Source of the DNA: Polynucleobacter sp.
Lineage (GTDB): Bacteria; Pseudomonadota; Gammaproteobacteria; Burkholderiales; Burkholderiaceae_D
Assembly: GCA_021737945.1 (NCBI GenBank)
Contig: JAIPCX010000028.1
Location: 1-32,144, forward strand
Direction of reading: 5' to 3'
DNA: 32,144 nucleotides
Within the stretch, counting starts at the first letter, position 1; the number at the start of each line of letters is the position of its first letter. Both the position numbers and the translations under genes were made by a program. Shown here one piece after another: positions 18,155 to 27,632 of this stretch. Under the pieces are notes generated by a model. It did no database searches, was not told the DNA's origin, and saw only the letters and a program-made list of their open reading frames with translations.

Positions 18155-18907
18155 TTACATCCTGAAGTTTTCGCCGAGATAAACACGGCGAACGGATTCA
18201 TTGCCAATGATTTCTTCTGGACTGCCCGAAGCCAACACGGCCCCTTGGTTAATGATGTAAGCGCGATCGCAGATACCCAGCGTTTCGCGCACACTGTGAT
18301 CGGTAATGAGTACGCCAATGCCGCGCTCCTTAAGAAAGCGAACGATGCGTTGAATTTCAATCACAGCAATCGGATCAACGCCTGCAAAAGGTTCATCTAA
18401 TAAAATGAAACGAGGACTGGTTGCTAAAGCGCGCGCGATTTCTACACGACGTCTTTCACCACCGGATAGCGACAAGGCTTGATTGCTGCGCAGTTTTTCA
18501 ATTTGCAGGTCTGCCATCAGCGTATCGAGGCGTTGTTCGATTTCACCGCGCGGCAATGGCTTGCCTTGATTTTTTTGTAGTTCGAGAACGGCGCGAATAT
18601 TGTCTTCAACCGAAAGCTTGCGAAATACTGAGGCTTCTTGTGGCAGATAGGACAAACCCAGTTCTGCACGGCGGTGAATGGGTAGTCCCGAGATGCTCTG
18701 ATCATCGAGGGTGATCTCTCCACCTTCTGATGGAACTAGACCGACGATCATATAAAAGGAGGTTGTTTTTCCAGCGCCGTTTGGACCAAGCAATCCCACC
18801 ACTTCGCCACTGGCAACATCCAGAGACACGTCATGCACTACTTGACGTGCGCCATAGCTTTTCTGGAGGCTGCGTACTCTCAGCATGCTGGACAAACTAC
18901 TTTTCAT
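18155..18907 (-). CDS. lptB: LPS export ABC transporter ATP-binding protein LptB
   Basis: Cytoplasmic ATPase of the LptB2FGC transporter that extracts lipopolysaccharide from the inner membrane. The 250-residue protein has Walker [10 protein letters not shown] (40-48), the Q-loop YLPQEASVF, the ABC signature [15 protein letters not shown], Walker [14 protein letters not shown] and the switch histidine in ITDHSV. Its ATG overlaps the lptA stop by 11 bases, with AAGG upstream; a second ATG at 18886 would also give a functional N-terminus. Confidence 0.97.
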   Translation of the reverse strand: MKSSLSSMLRVRSLQKSYGARQVVHDVSLDVASGEVVGLLGPNGAGKTTSFYMIVGLVPSEGGEITLDDQSISGLPIHRRAELGLSYLPQEASVFRKLSVEDNIRAVLELQKNQGKPLPRGEIEQRLDTLMADLQIEKLRSNQALSLSGGERRRVEIARALATSPRFILLDEPFAGVDPIAVIEIQRIVRFLKERGIGVLITDHSVRETLGICDRAYIINQGAVLASGSPEEIIGNESVRRVYLGENFRM

Positions 18908-19472
18908 CTTTGCCTTTATCCGCGCCGCGTGGCTGAATGACGGCCTTTACACGACCACTGCCCGGCTTGCTTTCACCCGAAACAGAATTGCTGACTGAGT
19001 AGAACTCAGCACGACTGTCATACGAAATAAATTCACCTTCAACTTCGTCCGTGATCTGTGAGCCATCCAGCATCTTTACGCGGGCTTGTTTGAATAGCTT
19101 GGCAATTTCAGTTTTAGTATCGTACTCAATACGATCAGAGGCATTACCTTCAATCCATAAGTCTTTGCCGCCATCACGCTTTTGACGAAACCGCGTGGTG
19201 CCGCCAGGTGAGGCGTATAAGGTCGCGAATTGATGGCCTGCTTGATCTTGGCGCACTAAGAGTTTGTCAGCATGCATGACCAAACTACCGCGAGTAAGCA
19301 CCACGTTACCGATAAAGGTATTGGTCTGTTTGGATTCGTCATAGAACATCTGATTCGCTTCGACATTAGTCGGCTTGTTCAGATCTGCCTTTTCAGCATG
19401 TGCTGCGCTTAGCAGGGCGAGACAAAAAATTGCTGAGCTTGTTTTAAATAAAATCGCGATGGAATTTTTCAT
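18897..19472 (-). CDS. lptA: Lipopolysaccharide transport periplasmic protein LptA
   Basis: Forms the beta-jellyroll filament that carries lipopolysaccharide across the periplasm from LptC to LptD. The 191-residue product has a signal peptide (hydrophobic 12-24, cut after AHA), then the OstA-like domain with [20 protein letters not shown] and [15 protein letters not shown]. The C-terminal tail is charged (DKGKDEK). It starts 17 bases after lptC with AAGGG upstream and overlaps lptB. Confidence 0.93.
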   Translation of the reverse strand: MKNSIAILFKTSSAIFCLALLSAAHAEKADLNKPTNVEANQMFYDESKQTNTFIGNVVLTRGSLVMHADKLLVRQDQAGHQFATLYASPGGTTRFRQKRDGGKDLWIEGNASDRIEYDTKTEIAKLFKQARVKMLDGSQITDEVEGEFISYDSRAEFYSVSNSVSGESKPGSGRVKAVIQPRGADKGKDEK

Positions 19473-19489
19473 AAATAGCGCATCCCTTG

Positions 19490-20077
19490 TTAATGCGATG
19501 GTTCGTAATGTCCGCTGACTCGACTCTGTAAATTCAGCTGATGTTTGCCGTTGTCGGCAATCATGCCAGTTCCTTCCATGCGAGAAGTACCTAACTGAAT
19601 CACCACTTTTTTGTCAGTTTTTACAATATCTTGATTCGGTAAGGCCAGCATGTAATCTGAATCGACTCGCAAAGATTCTGTACCTCCAGTCTGTGGCCGC
19701 TCTAGTATGACGTCTTCATAAAAATGTAATTCTTTATGGTCGGCAGTGATTTTGGCCGTGCGTGCTCGCAGTGTCATAGGGTCACGCAAACTGGAATAGC
19801 TTCGCACTGACGGTTGCGCGATAGTGCTGCTGTCATCGACTGGGTAATGAATTAATTTTTTACCGCTGATAACGTATTGGGCCTTGCCGCCGACTGACAT
19901 GCGTGTATAGGTGAAATCTTCAATAAAGTAGTCGGGTTCAGTGCGCACAGTAGGTTCGCGTGTATCGTCCACTGAGCGACGTGCAATTTCTAATGCCCAA
20001 AAACTGAGTGCCGCTAGCAAAGATCCAGCGGCTAGCAGCAGCAATGCCGGATAACGACGGCGCAATTCACTGCTCAT
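19490..20077 (-). CDS. lptC: LPS export ABC transporter periplasmic protein LptC
   Basis: Bitopic inner-membrane protein that receives lipopolysaccharide from LptFG and passes it to LptA. The 195 residues contain a basic N-terminus (SSELRRRYP), one membrane helix at about 10-30 and a periplasmic LptC/OstA-like beta domain with PDYFIEDFTYTRM and the LRARTAKITADHKELHFYEDVIL motif. Its ATG overlaps the kdsC stop (ATGA). Confidence 0.92.
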   Translation of the reverse strand: MSSELRRRYPALLLLAAGSLLAALSFWALEIARRSVDDTREPTVRTEPDYFIEDFTYTRMSVGGKAQYVISGKKLIHYPVDDSSTIAQPSVRSYSSLRDPMTLRARTAKITADHKELHFYEDVILERPQTGGTESLRVDSDYMLALPNQDIVKTDKKVVIQLGTSRMEGTGMIADNGKHQLNLQSRVSGHYEPSH

Positions 20078-20607
20078 GACAGATATGGCGCGAGCGCCGA
20101 TTCATAATTACCTTGTGCGCGCAAAATAAAATCGCACACTTCGCGCACAGCTCCTTTGCCGCCATGCGCCTGAGCGACGAAATGTGCACGACTACGAACT
20201 TCTGCATGTCCATTCGGTACGCTAATAGCAAAACCTACGCGCGTCATGACTGGTAGATCAATCACGTCATCGCCCATGAAGCCGCATTCTTCTGGTGTGA
20301 GCTTTAGTTCGCTGATTGTTTTTTCAAATGCTGAACGTTTGTCTTCAACGCCTTGCAGCAGAATACCGATTCCAAGATCAGTAGCGCGGCGTGCAACGAT
20401 AGGCGATTGTCGGGCGCTGATAATAGCGGTACGCACCCCCGATTTTTGCAGTAGCTTGATGCCATGCCCGTCGAGTACGTTAAACGTTTTAATCAGCTCC
20501 CCCTCGGGTCCGTAGCGTAAACCACCATCGGTCAGTACGCCATCAACATCAAAGATCATTAGCTTGAGTCGCTTTGCCCGTTCGGTTGACGTTAAATCTG
20601 AAGTCAT
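20074..20607 (-). CDS. kdsC: 3-deoxy-D-manno-octulosonate 8-phosphate phosphatase KdsC
   Basis: HAD-family phosphatase (EC 3.1.3.45) that releases Kdo from Kdo-8-phosphate for lipopolysaccharide core synthesis. Numbered from ATG 20607 (177 residues): the nucleophile motif FDVDGVLTDG (Asp20, Asp22), the SARQS motif II, a conserved lysine and the GDDVIDLPVM motif with Mg-binding Asp. A TTG two codons earlier overlaps the kdsD stop, but AAGGTG is spaced better for the ATG. Overlaps lptC by four bases. Confidence 0.95.
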   Translation of the reverse strand: MTSDLTSTERAKRLKLMIFDVDGVLTDGGLRYGPEGELIKTFNVLDGHGIKLLQKSGVRTAIISARQSPIVARRATDLGIGILLQGVEDKRSAFEKTISELKLTPEECGFMGDDVIDLPVMTRVGFAISVPNGHAEVRSRAHFVAQAHGGKGAVREVCDFILRAQGNYESALAPYLS

Positions 20608-20609
20608 CG

Positions 20610-21638
20610 TCAAATCACCTTGGCGCGCGTGAGATCATGAATATGTAGAGCACCGACTAGTTTGCCATTCGGTTCGCACACGAGTACTTGATTAATGCGG
20701 TGCTGCTCCATTAGCTCAACGGCATCCACCGCGAGCTGTTCGGGGCCTAATAATCGCGGCTTTGTATGCATCACATCACGAATCAGCGTTTTTGAAAAAT
20801 CTCTACCTTGCTCGATGAGTCGGCGTAGATCACCATCGGTGAATATGCCAAGTACATGATCATCATCGTTCACGATGGCAGTCATAGCCATACCTTTGCG
20901 GGTGACTTCGAGCAGCGCTTCAGGCAGCATCACATCCGGTTTAACAGAGGGAATTAAGCTGCCAGTTCGCATGACATCGCGCACATGCGTGAGTAGTTTG
21001 CGACCCAGTGAGCCGCCGGGGTGAGAGCGGGCAAAGTCTTCTTCGCGAAATCCGCGTGCATCTAACATCGCCACGGCTAATGCATCACCAAGAGCAAGCG
21101 TTACGGTGGTGCTTGCTGTGGGGGCCAAATTAAGCGGGCAGGCTTCTTTTTCTACCGCGATGTTTAGGTGCACGTCAGCTAAGCGCGCCAGTGATGACTC
21201 GGGATTACCTGTCATGGAAATGAGTTTTGCACCCAGACGTTTGATGACGGGAGTAATAGCGAGTAATTCGTCTGATTCACCAGAGTAGGAAATCGCGATC
21301 ATGGCATCGGCTTTGGTGACCATGCCTAGATCGCCATGCGCTGCTTCACCTGGATGGACAAACATGGCAGGCGTGCCGGTGGAGGATAAGGTGGCAGCAA
21401 TTTTTCTGGCGATGTGGCCGGACTTTCCCATTCCGGAAACAACCACGCGGCCACTACAGCTCAGCAGTAAAGCAGTAGCGCGTGCAAAGTCGTGGTGGGT
21501 ATCAGCGGAGAGACGAGCCTTCAAAGCCAGTATGGCATCGGCCTCAATTTGAAGAGTGTCGCGTGCCAACTCCAGCGCGCGACTAGCAACGCTGTTATCA
21601 AATTGCTGCGAGAACCTTTTTTCATGGGTTACACTCAT
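20610..21638 (-). CDS. kdsD: D-arabinose 5-phosphate isomerase KdsD
   Basis: Interconverts ribulose 5-phosphate and arabinose 5-phosphate (EC 5.3.1.13), the first step towards Kdo. The 342-residue protein has an SIS domain (about 45-185; VVVSGMGKSGHIARKIAATLSS, FVHPGEAAHGDLGM, ISYSGESDE) and two CBS repeats (about 215-340; VNDDDHVLGIFTDGDLRR and INQVLVCEPNGKLVGALHIHDL). It is the first gene of the operon running to hpf. A TATACT box lies only 6 bases upstream of the ATG, so the transcript may have almost no leader. Confidence 0.95.
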   Translation of the reverse strand: MSVTHEKRFSQQFDNSVASRALELARDTLQIEADAILALKARLSADTHHDFARATALLLSCSGRVVVSGMGKSGHIARKIAATLSSTGTPAMFVHPGEAAHGDLGMVTKADAMIAISYSGESDELLAITPVIKRLGAKLISMTGNPESSLARLADVHLNIAVEKEACPLNLAPTASTTVTLALGDALAVAMLDARGFREEDFARSHPGGSLGRKLLTHVRDVMRTGSLIPSVKPDVMLPEALLEVTRKGMAMTAIVNDDDHVLGIFTDGDLRRLIEQGRDFSKTLIRDVMHTKPRLLGPEQLAVDAVELMEQHRINQVLVCEPNGKLVGALHIHDLTRAKVI

Positions 21639-21644
21639 GCGTAG

Positions 21645-21650
21645 AGTATA
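21645..21650 (-). promoter_or_regulatory. Candidate -10 box for kdsD
   Basis: TATACT on the minus strand, five of six matches to consensus, ends 6 bases before the kdsD ATG. No good -35 is present at 16-18 bases (only a T run). If used, the transcript starts at or next to the ATG. Confidence 0.35.
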
Positions 21651-21680
21651 GCCGAAGATTTAAAGCAAAAAACCTGCCAG

Positions 21681-21717
21681 TGGTAAAAGATCCTGCTACT
21701 TAGAGCAATTTTTACCA
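21681..21717. repeat. Nested inverted repeat between kdsD and the antiporter gene
   Basis: TGGTAAAA (21681-21688) is the exact reverse complement of TTTTACCA (21710-21717); inside it TGCT (21694-21697) pairs with AGCA (21704-21707) around a 6-base loop. It sits in the 118-base gap between two divergent genes, so it may be an operator or an RNA hairpin. Confidence 0.5.
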
Positions 21718-21756
21718 TCAGATAGTCGCAAAGCCCTTCAACCATCGCCTTGGCCC

Positions 21757-23745
21757 ATGAATTCACCGCTGGAACTGACGCTCATCTTGCTAGTCGCTGC
21801 TGTTTTGGGCGTAGTGGCATTCCGTATGATGAATCTGCCGCCTATGCTTGGCTATCTCACGGTGGGCATTCTGATTGGCCCGCACGCCTTAGCGCTCGCT
21901 GCCGATAGTAAGGCGACTCATATGTTGGCCGAGTTCGGCATCGTCTTTCTGATGTTTTCGATTGGACTCGAATTCTCGCTGCCCAAGCTGAAATCGATGC
22001 GGCGAAATGTTTTCGGCCTGGGCATGGCGCAAGTTGTTCTGACGATTGTCGTGACGGTTTTGTGCTCAAGTCTGATAGCCAAGCTGTTACCGTCATTAAT
22101 AGAAATTAGCTGGAGCGCCTCTTTTGCACTAGGTGCAGCACTTTCCATGTCGTCCACTGCCATAGTAATGAAGCTGTTAACCGAAAAGCTGGAGCTGGAA
22201 AGTGAGCATGGTCGACGCATTACCAGCATATTGCTGTTTCAGGATCTGGCCGTAGTACCACTCATCATCGTGCTGCCTTCGCTGGCGCATCCCGGCCCCG
22301 ACCTGGTTGAAGATCTTGTCATCGCGGGTATCAAAGCCTGTTTCGTATTATTCCTGCTTCTGTTTCTTGGGCAAATTTTATTGCGGCGATGGTTTCAAAT
22401 AGTCGTTCAGCGTCGTTCGCACGAACTATTCATGCTCAATCTGTTGCTAGTGACATTGGGGGCGGCGTGGATCACTGAAACAGCAGGTTTGTCACTTGCG
22501 TTAGGCGCATTTGTCGCAGGCATGTTGATTTCTGAAACTGAGTTTCGAATTCAAGTTGAAGAAGATATCAAGCCGTTTCGTGATGTGCTACTCGGTCTTT
22601 TTTTCATCAGCGTCGGCATGTTGCTTGACCTGCGGTTGGTGCTTGATCATTTCTTGCTAGTGCTTCTTTTGTTGGTCATACCCTTATTTCTCAAGTTTGG
22701 TTTAATCGCGCTGCTCGCGAGGGTATTCGGTGCCAAGCCCGGCGTAGCATTACGTACGGGTTTGGGTCTGGCGCAAGGCGGAGAATTTGGTTTTGTTTTG
22801 TTAAATCAGGCGGGTGGACTAGGCTTGGTGGACCCTGCCTTGGTACAGTTGATTTTGGCAGCCATGGTGTTGTCTATGTTGGCTACGCCATTTATTTTTG
22901 CCAATTTTGATCGAATTGCGATGAAGTTTTCGTCCAGCGAATGGATGGAGCAATCGTTAAATCTCACGCGCATTGCCAGTCGAGCGATGAAAGAAGAAGG
23001 GCAAGTGATCATTGCTGGTTTTGGTCGCAGTGGTCAAAGCTTGGCGAAATTACTAGAAGAAGAAAACATTCCGTATCACGCACTTGACCTTGATCCTGAA
23101 CGTGTTATCGAGGCACAGAATGCAGGTGCTGAAGTATCCTATGGTGACGCCACTCGTCGCGAGAGTTTGATCGCCGCAGGTATACATCGTGCAGCGGCAC
23201 TGGTGATTACCTATGCCGATACGCAGGCCGCTTTAAAGACACTGCATTTTGCGCATGAACTTGCACCCAATCTTCCCGCCATTGTGCGTAGTGTGGGTGA
23301 AGATGATCTGGATGTGCTCAGAGCTGGCGGCGCTGATGAAGTAGTACCTGAAGCGATAGAAGGTAGCTTGATGCTCGCATCGCATGCTCTGCTGCTGAAA
23401 GGCGTGCCATTACGGCGCGTTATTCAGCGGGTGCAAGCAGCTCGCAGTGAACGCTATGCTTCCTTTCGCGGCTACTTTCATGGATTGGGTGATGTGGCCG
23501 ACGACGACGAGCATCTGCAAGTACGACTTCACTCCGTGCCCTTGAACGATGAAGCGTCAGCGATTCGTTTGCCGCTATCGGCCTTGAATATCGAAGCACT
23601 GGAAGCAGAAATTACCGCTGTCCGACGCGGTAAAAATCGCATCCCATTCGCTCCGGATACTGTTCTTGAAGCGGGTGATGTCGTGGTCTTACGAGGTGCC
23701 GCAACGGCACTGGAGCGTGCTGAGAAACGTTTGCTGGAAAAATAA
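21757..23745 (+). CDS. Monovalent cation:proton antiporter, CPA2 (KefB/KefC-like)
   Basis: Inner-membrane K+ or Na+/H+ antiporter with regulatory domains. The 662 residues comprise a Na_H_Exchanger domain of about 12 membrane segments (1-385; PPMLGYLTVGILIGP, FGIVFLMFSIGLEFSL, LGAALSMSSTAIV), an RCK/TrkA-N nucleotide-binding domain (about 414-530; GFGRSGQSLAKLLEEE) and a TrkA-C domain (about 585-660). The TrkA-C domain is not in E. coli KefB/KefC, so no gene symbol is assigned and the transported ion is unknown. It is divergent from kdsD, a linkage often seen in Betaproteobacteria, and has no clear ribosome binding site. Confidence 0.9.
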   Translation: MNSPLELTLILLVAAVLGVVAFRMMNLPPMLGYLTVGILIGPHALALAADSKATHMLAEFGIVFLMFSIGLEFSLPKLKSMRRNVFGLGMAQVVLTIVVTVLCSSLIAKLLPSLIEISWSASFALGAALSMSSTAIVMKLLTEKLELESEHGRRITSILLFQDLAVVPLIIVLPSLAHPGPDLVEDLVIAGIKACFVLFLLLFLGQILLRRWFQIVVQRRSHELFMLNLLLVTLGAAWITETAGLSLALGAFVAGMLISETEFRIQVEEDIKPFRDVLLGLFFISVGMLLDLRLVLDHFLLVLLLLVIPLFLKFGLIALLARVFGAKPGVALRTGLGLAQGGEFGFVLLNQAGGLGLVDPALVQLILAAMVLSMLATPFIFANFDRIAMKFSSSEWMEQSLNLTRIASRAMKEEGQVIIAGFGRSGQSLAKLLEEENIPYHALDLDPERVIEAQNAGAEVSYGDATRRESLIAAGIHRAAALVITYADTQAALKTLHFAHELAPNLPAIVRSVGEDDLDVLRAGGADEVVPEAIEGSLMLASHALLLKGVPLRRVIQRVQAARSERYASFRGYFHGLGDVADDDEHLQVRLHSVPLNDEASAIRLPLSALNIEALEAEITAVRRGKNRIPFAPDTVLEAGDVVVLRGAATALERAEKRLLEK

Positions 23746-23749
23746 ACGT

Positions 23750-23775
23750 ACTGCCTTGAATGACTTCAAGACAGT
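23750..23775 (-). terminator. Hairpin between antiporter gene and uvrA, probable uvrA terminator
   Basis: ACTGCCTTGAA (23750-23760) and TTCAAGACAGT (23765-23775) form an 11-pair stem with one mismatch and a 4-base loop. On the minus strand a T-rich tract follows (complement of 23740-23747), so it best serves uvrA; on the plus strand no T run follows directly. Confidence 0.55.
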
Positions 23776-23800
23776 GCCGTATGAGTTTCAGTGTTTCTTT

Positions 23801-26671
23801 TTAAGCGCGCTTTTTCTCTTTCTTTGTCACTAGTAACGGTGCGAGATATTTGCCAGTGACACTGGCCGGATTTTTGGCTACTTGCTCGGGTGTTCCAGAG
23901 GCGATGATTAGCCCGCCACCTGCGCCACCTTCCGGACCAAGATCGATAATCCAATCTGCCGTTTTGATGACATCTAGATTGTGCTCAATAGTGACCAAGG
24001 TATTTCCTTGATCGCGCAAGCGATGTATGACTTTCAGTAACAGAGCAATGTCGTGAAAATGTAATCCAGTCGTGGGCTCATCGAGTATGTATAGCGTGCG
24101 ACCGGTATCGCGTTTTGATAATTCCAGTGACAGTTTGACGCGTTGCGCCTCGCCACCCGAAAGCGTCGTAGCACTCTGACCTAAACGGATATAGCCCAGA
24201 CCAACATCAAGCAAGGTTTGTAGTTTGCGAGCAATCAGTGGGACCGGTTTAAAAAACACATGGGCATCTTCAACAGTCATGCCCAATACCTCGGAAATAT
24301 TTTTCCCCTTGTATTGAATTTCTAAGGTCTCGCGGTTATACCGTTTGCCGTGACAAACGTCACAGGGTACATACACGTCGGGAAGAAAATGCATTTCAAC
24401 TTTGATGACACCATCACCTTGACAGGCTTCGCAACGACCACCTTTGACGTTGAATGAGAAACGGCCAGCGGAGTAGCCTCGTTCTTTGGCTTGAGGAACG
24501 GTCGAAAACAATTCACGGATAGGGGTGAAAAGACCCGTATAGGTCGCTGGATTTGAGCGAGGTGTGCGACCAATAGGCGCCTGATCAACTGAAATTACTT
24601 TATCAAAATGCTCGAGACCTGTGACGCTTTCGTGCGGGGCCGGTTCTGCTTGCGAACCATACAAATGACGCGCCAGCACATGATGCAGCGTGTCGTTAAT
24701 GAGAGTTGATTTACCTGAGCCCGATACGCCGGTTACGCACGTCAGTAAACCAACAGGTATTTCAAGATTCACAGACTTGAGGTTGTTACCTTCAGCGCCG
24801 TTGATTATTAATAGTTTTTTACTGTCGGCGATCGTACGTTGCTGAGGTACTGCAATAGCGAGGTTGCCGTTGAGGTATTGAGCCGTGAGCGATTTTTTGT
24901 GTTTGAGAATGTCATTGATACTGCCTTGAGCGACTATCTCGCCACCATGCACACCCGCGCCCATGCCCATGTCGACGATGTAATCCGCGCTACGAATCGC
25001 ATCCTCATCATGTTCAACCACGAGTACCGTGTTACCGATATCGCGCAAGTGTTTGAGAGTAGTGATGAGGCGATCATTGTCTCGCTGATGCAGGCCGATC
25101 GATGGTTCATCAAGCACATACATTACGCCGGTTAAACCCGAACCGATTTGTGATGCGAGTCGTATGCGTTGCGCTTCGCCGCCGGATAAGGTGTCGGCGC
25201 TGCGGTGTAGGGATAAATAATCCAGTCCTACATTGTTAAGAAATTTAAGCCGCGAGATAATTTCTTTGATAATTCTGTCGGCGATTTCTTTTTTTGCGCC
25301 GCGCAATTTCAATTTCTCAAAAAAATCTAATGTATCTCGCAGGGGCATTTCGGCCACTTGAAATATGGCACGTTGCTGCGAGCCTTCGCCCACTTTGACA
25401 AAGCGCGCTTCAACTCGTAAGCGTGCACCATGACATTCGGGGCATTGTTTTTCGTTGATGAATTTCGCCAACTCTTCTTTGACGGCCATCGAATCAGTTT
25501 CATGATAGCGGCGTTGCAGATTAGGGACGACACCTTCGAAGGTATGTTCTTTAATGACGGTGCGGCCACGTTCGTTCACATAAGCAAAGGGAATTTTTTC
25601 TTTGCCTGAGCCAAATAAGACCGCCTGCTGAGCATTTTCCGGCAACTGTTCGAAGGGCAAATCAAGATCAAATTCGTAGTGCTTAGCCAACGACGACAGC
25701 ATTTGAAAATAAAACTGATTACGTCTATCCCATCCCTTGACTGCACCAGAAGCGAGTGAAAGATTAGGAAACGCGACGATGCGTTTCGGATCAAAAAATT
25801 CTATATGTCCCAGGCCGTCACATTCAGGACACGCACCCATCGGGTTGTTGAATGAAAATAATCGTGGCTCAAGCTCTTGCAATGAATAGCCGCAAACCGG
25901 ACAGGCAAATTTATTTGAAAAAATATGTTCGTGACCGGAGTCCATTTCCAGTGCGATGGCGCGTCCTTCAGCAATCCGTAAGGCTGTTTCAAAACTCTCT
26001 GCCAGACGTTGTTTGATATCGCTGCGAACTTTTACACGATCAATGACGACATCAATCGTGTGCTTTTCTGTTTTTTTGAGTTTGGGTAGATCGTCAACTT
26101 CATAGATTTTTGCTGCCAGCGTGCCGCTTTGTATGCGAAAGCGAACAAAACCCTGCGCCTGCATAGCTTGAAATAAATCGCTGTGCTCGCCTTTGCGGTT
26201 CGCTACCACGGGGGCCATGATCATTAGCTTCGTGTCTTCCGGCATGGCCATTGCCGTGTCCACCATTTGTGAAACCGATTGCGCCGCGAGTGGATTTTCT
26301 GGGTGATCTGGGCAATAGGGTGTGCCCACACGCGCAAATAACAAACGCAGGTAATCATGAATTTCGGTGACAGTACCAACGGTAGAGCGCGGGTTGTGCG
26401 ATGTCGCTTTTTGTTCTATCGAAATCGCCGGCGACAAACCTTCGATCATGTCGACGTCGGGTTTTTCCATTAGCTGAAGAAATTGACGCGCATACGCTGA
26501 CAACGATTCTACGTAGCGACGCTGACCTTCGGCGTATAGCGTGTCAAACGCTAAGGATGATTTTCCCGAGCCGGATAAACCGGTGATAACAATTAGTTTG
26601 TTGCGCGGCAGATCGAGACTGATGTTTTTCAGGTTGTGAGTGCGTGCACCACGAATACGAATTTCTTCCAT
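23801..26671 (-). CDS. uvrA: Excinuclease ABC subunit UvrA
   Basis: DNA damage-recognition ATPase of nucleotide excision repair. The 956-residue protein has two ABC modules: N-terminal Walker [10 protein letters not shown] (31-39), a zinc finger with CPVC and CPEC, a signature [12 protein letters not shown], then the second module with GVSGSGKST, a second zinc finger with CEAC and CDVC, and [17 protein letters not shown] followed by [12 protein letters not shown]. The C-terminus ends in a lysine-rich tail. It is divergent from ssb, an old and common pairing. No SOS box of the CTGT-N8-ACAG type is visible in the shared upstream region. Confidence 0.98.
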   Translation of the reverse strand: MEEIRIRGARTHNLKNISLDLPRNKLIVITGLSGSGKSSLAFDTLYAEGQRRYVESLSAYARQFLQLMEKPDVDMIEGLSPAISIEQKATSHNPRSTVGTVTEIHDYLRLLFARVGTPYCPDHPENPLAAQSVSQMVDTAMAMPEDTKLMIMAPVVANRKGEHSDLFQAMQAQGFVRFRIQSGTLAAKIYEVDDLPKLKKTEKHTIDVVIDRVKVRSDIKQRLAESFETALRIAEGRAIALEMDSGHEHIFSNKFACPVCGYSLQELEPRLFSFNNPMGACPECDGLGHIEFFDPKRIVAFPNLSLASGAVKGWDRRNQFYFQMLSSLAKHYEFDLDLPFEQLPENAQQAVLFGSGKEKIPFAYVNERGRTVIKEHTFEGVVPNLQRRYHETDSMAVKEELAKFINEKQCPECHGARLRVEARFVKVGEGSQQRAIFQVAEMPLRDTLDFFEKLKLRGAKKEIADRIIKEIISRLKFLNNVGLDYLSLHRSADTLSGGEAQRIRLASQIGSGLTGVMYVLDEPSIGLHQRDNDRLITTLKHLRDIGNTVLVVEHDEDAIRSADYIVDMGMGAGVHGGEIVAQGSINDILKHKKSLTAQYLNGNLAIAVPQQRTIADSKKLLIINGAEGNNLKSVNLEIPVGLLTCVTGVSGSGKSTLINDTLHHVLARHLYGSQAEPAPHESVTGLEHFDKVISVDQAPIGRTPRSNPATYTGLFTPIRELFSTVPQAKERGYSAGRFSFNVKGGRCEACQGDGVIKVEMHFLPDVYVPCDVCHGKRYNRETLEIQYKGKNISEVLGMTVEDAHVFFKPVPLIARKLQTLLDVGLGYIRLGQSATTLSGGEAQRVKLSLELSKRDTGRTLYILDEPTTGLHFHDIALLLKVIHRLRDQGNTLVTIEHNLDVIKTADWIIDLGPEGGAGGGLIIASGTPEQVAKNPASVTGKYLAPLLVTKKEKKRA

Positions 26672-26708
26672 GCGGATGTCCAGATCGATTTACTCTCGCG
26701 TGAATGCC

Positions 26709-26732
26709 TTTTTGCCAAAATTTTTGACAAAT
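26709..26732. repeat. Tandem 12-base repeat upstream of uvrA
   Basis: TTTTTGCCAAAA is followed directly by TTTTTGACAAAT, two copies differing at two positions. Each contains a TTTGNCAAA near-palindrome. The second copy also contains TTGACA, a perfect -35 hexamer for the plus strand. Possible operator. Confidence 0.5.
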
Positions 26733-26983
26733 GAGCGCGAGTCAGCCTGCTACTATAACGGGTTTTCATGGTTCGCTTGTGCTTCTATGCTGCGTGCTAT
26801 CGATACGAGCGATAGGGCCTTCGTTTCACTTGATTGGCGTGGTTGCGCGAATGTGTTCGAGTTTTGTGCAGGTGTTTCGATATTCGGTATGTCGACGGCT
26901 GTTTACTTGCTCTGCATGAGGATGAATGCACTTTTAACTTGCAGTGAACGTTTAAGCTGCGCCGTTGTTTTAGTCTCGTGCCT

Positions 26984-26989
26984 TATAAT
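26984..26989 (+). promoter_or_regulatory. Candidate -10 box for ssb
   Basis: TATAAT, a perfect consensus hexamer, 107 bases before the ssb ATG. There is no convincing -35 at 16-18 bases, so a second factor or another promoter may contribute. Confidence 0.4.
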
Positions 26990-27095
26990 GAAAGTCTATG
27001 AGGGTTTGCGCGATGTGTATTAAACATCAAACAAGTGCTCGCTGATTATCTGTTTCCCCCTCTCGCTGAAATCAACGCAATCACAGGAGAAAGCT

Positions 27096-27569
27096 ATGGC
27101 GTCGGTCAATAAAGTCACCATCGTTGGCAATTTGGGTCGTGATCCTGAGACCCGCTACATGCCTAGCGGCGATGCGATGACAAACATTGCTGTAGCAACC
27201 ACGGATAAGTGGAAAGACAAAGCCACTGGCGAGCAAAAAGAAGCGACCGAATGGCATCGCATTTCGTTCTTTGGCAAACTGGCTGAAATCGCTGGGCAGT
27301 ACTTGAAAAAAGGCTCTCAGGTCTACGTAGAGGGCAAACTTCGTACGCGTAAGTGGACCGACAAAGACGGTATCGAAAAATATACGACAGAAATCATTGC
27401 GGACAGCATGCAAATGCTTGGTAGTCGTCAAGGTATGGGTGGCGGCAGTGCATCGATGGACGATGCAGGTTACGGATCAGCTCCGGCGAAGACTGGCTCA
27501 GCCGGCGCACGCGCACCTGCCAAGCAGGCGCCGAGTATGAGCGATATGGATGACGATATTCCGTTCTAA
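27096..27569 (+). CDS. ssb: Single-stranded DNA-binding protein
   Basis: Tetrameric OB-fold protein that coats single-stranded DNA in replication and repair. The 157 residues have the OB domain (about 1-110; [46 protein letters not shown]), a glycine/alanine/proline-rich linker and the acidic tip DDDIPF that docks partner proteins. AGGAG is well spaced before the ATG. It is divergent from uvrA. Confidence 0.98.
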   Translation: MASVNKVTIVGNLGRDPETRYMPSGDAMTNIAVATTDKWKDKATGEQKEATEWHRISFFGKLAEIAGQYLKKGSQVYVEGKLRTRKWTDKDGIEKYTTEIIADSMQMLGSRQGMGGGSASMDDAGYGSAPAKTGSAGARAPAKQAPSMSDMDDDIPF

Positions 27570-27632
27570 GCATCTGCGCGCCTGTACTTGCAGACGTTGC
27601 TGATAGTGCTAACTCGCTGCCGTTGAAATTTT

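Larger units (their letters stand above)
26672..27095. other. uvrA-ssb divergent intergenic region
   Basis: A 424-base gap, long for this compact window. It holds a 12-base tandem repeat near uvrA (26709-26732), an extended -10 candidate TGCTACTAT (26748-26756), and a consensus TATAAT (26984-26989) that likely serves ssb. Open frames here (for example 26731-26919) lack a ribosome binding site and protein-like character and are left out. No RNA gene is recognised. Confidence 0.5.

Noticed and set aside
26640-27023. Open frames of 127 and 62 codons in the uvrA-ssb gap as small genes
   Set aside because: One begins inside uvrA on the opposite strand; neither has a ribosome binding site or a recognisable protein pattern, and cysteine-rich composition fits random translation.
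26900-27050. LexA-type SOS box near ssb (CTGT followed by partial second half)
   Set aside because: Two CTGT occurrences were checked; at the proper spacing the second halves read TCTG and CTCG rather than ACAG.
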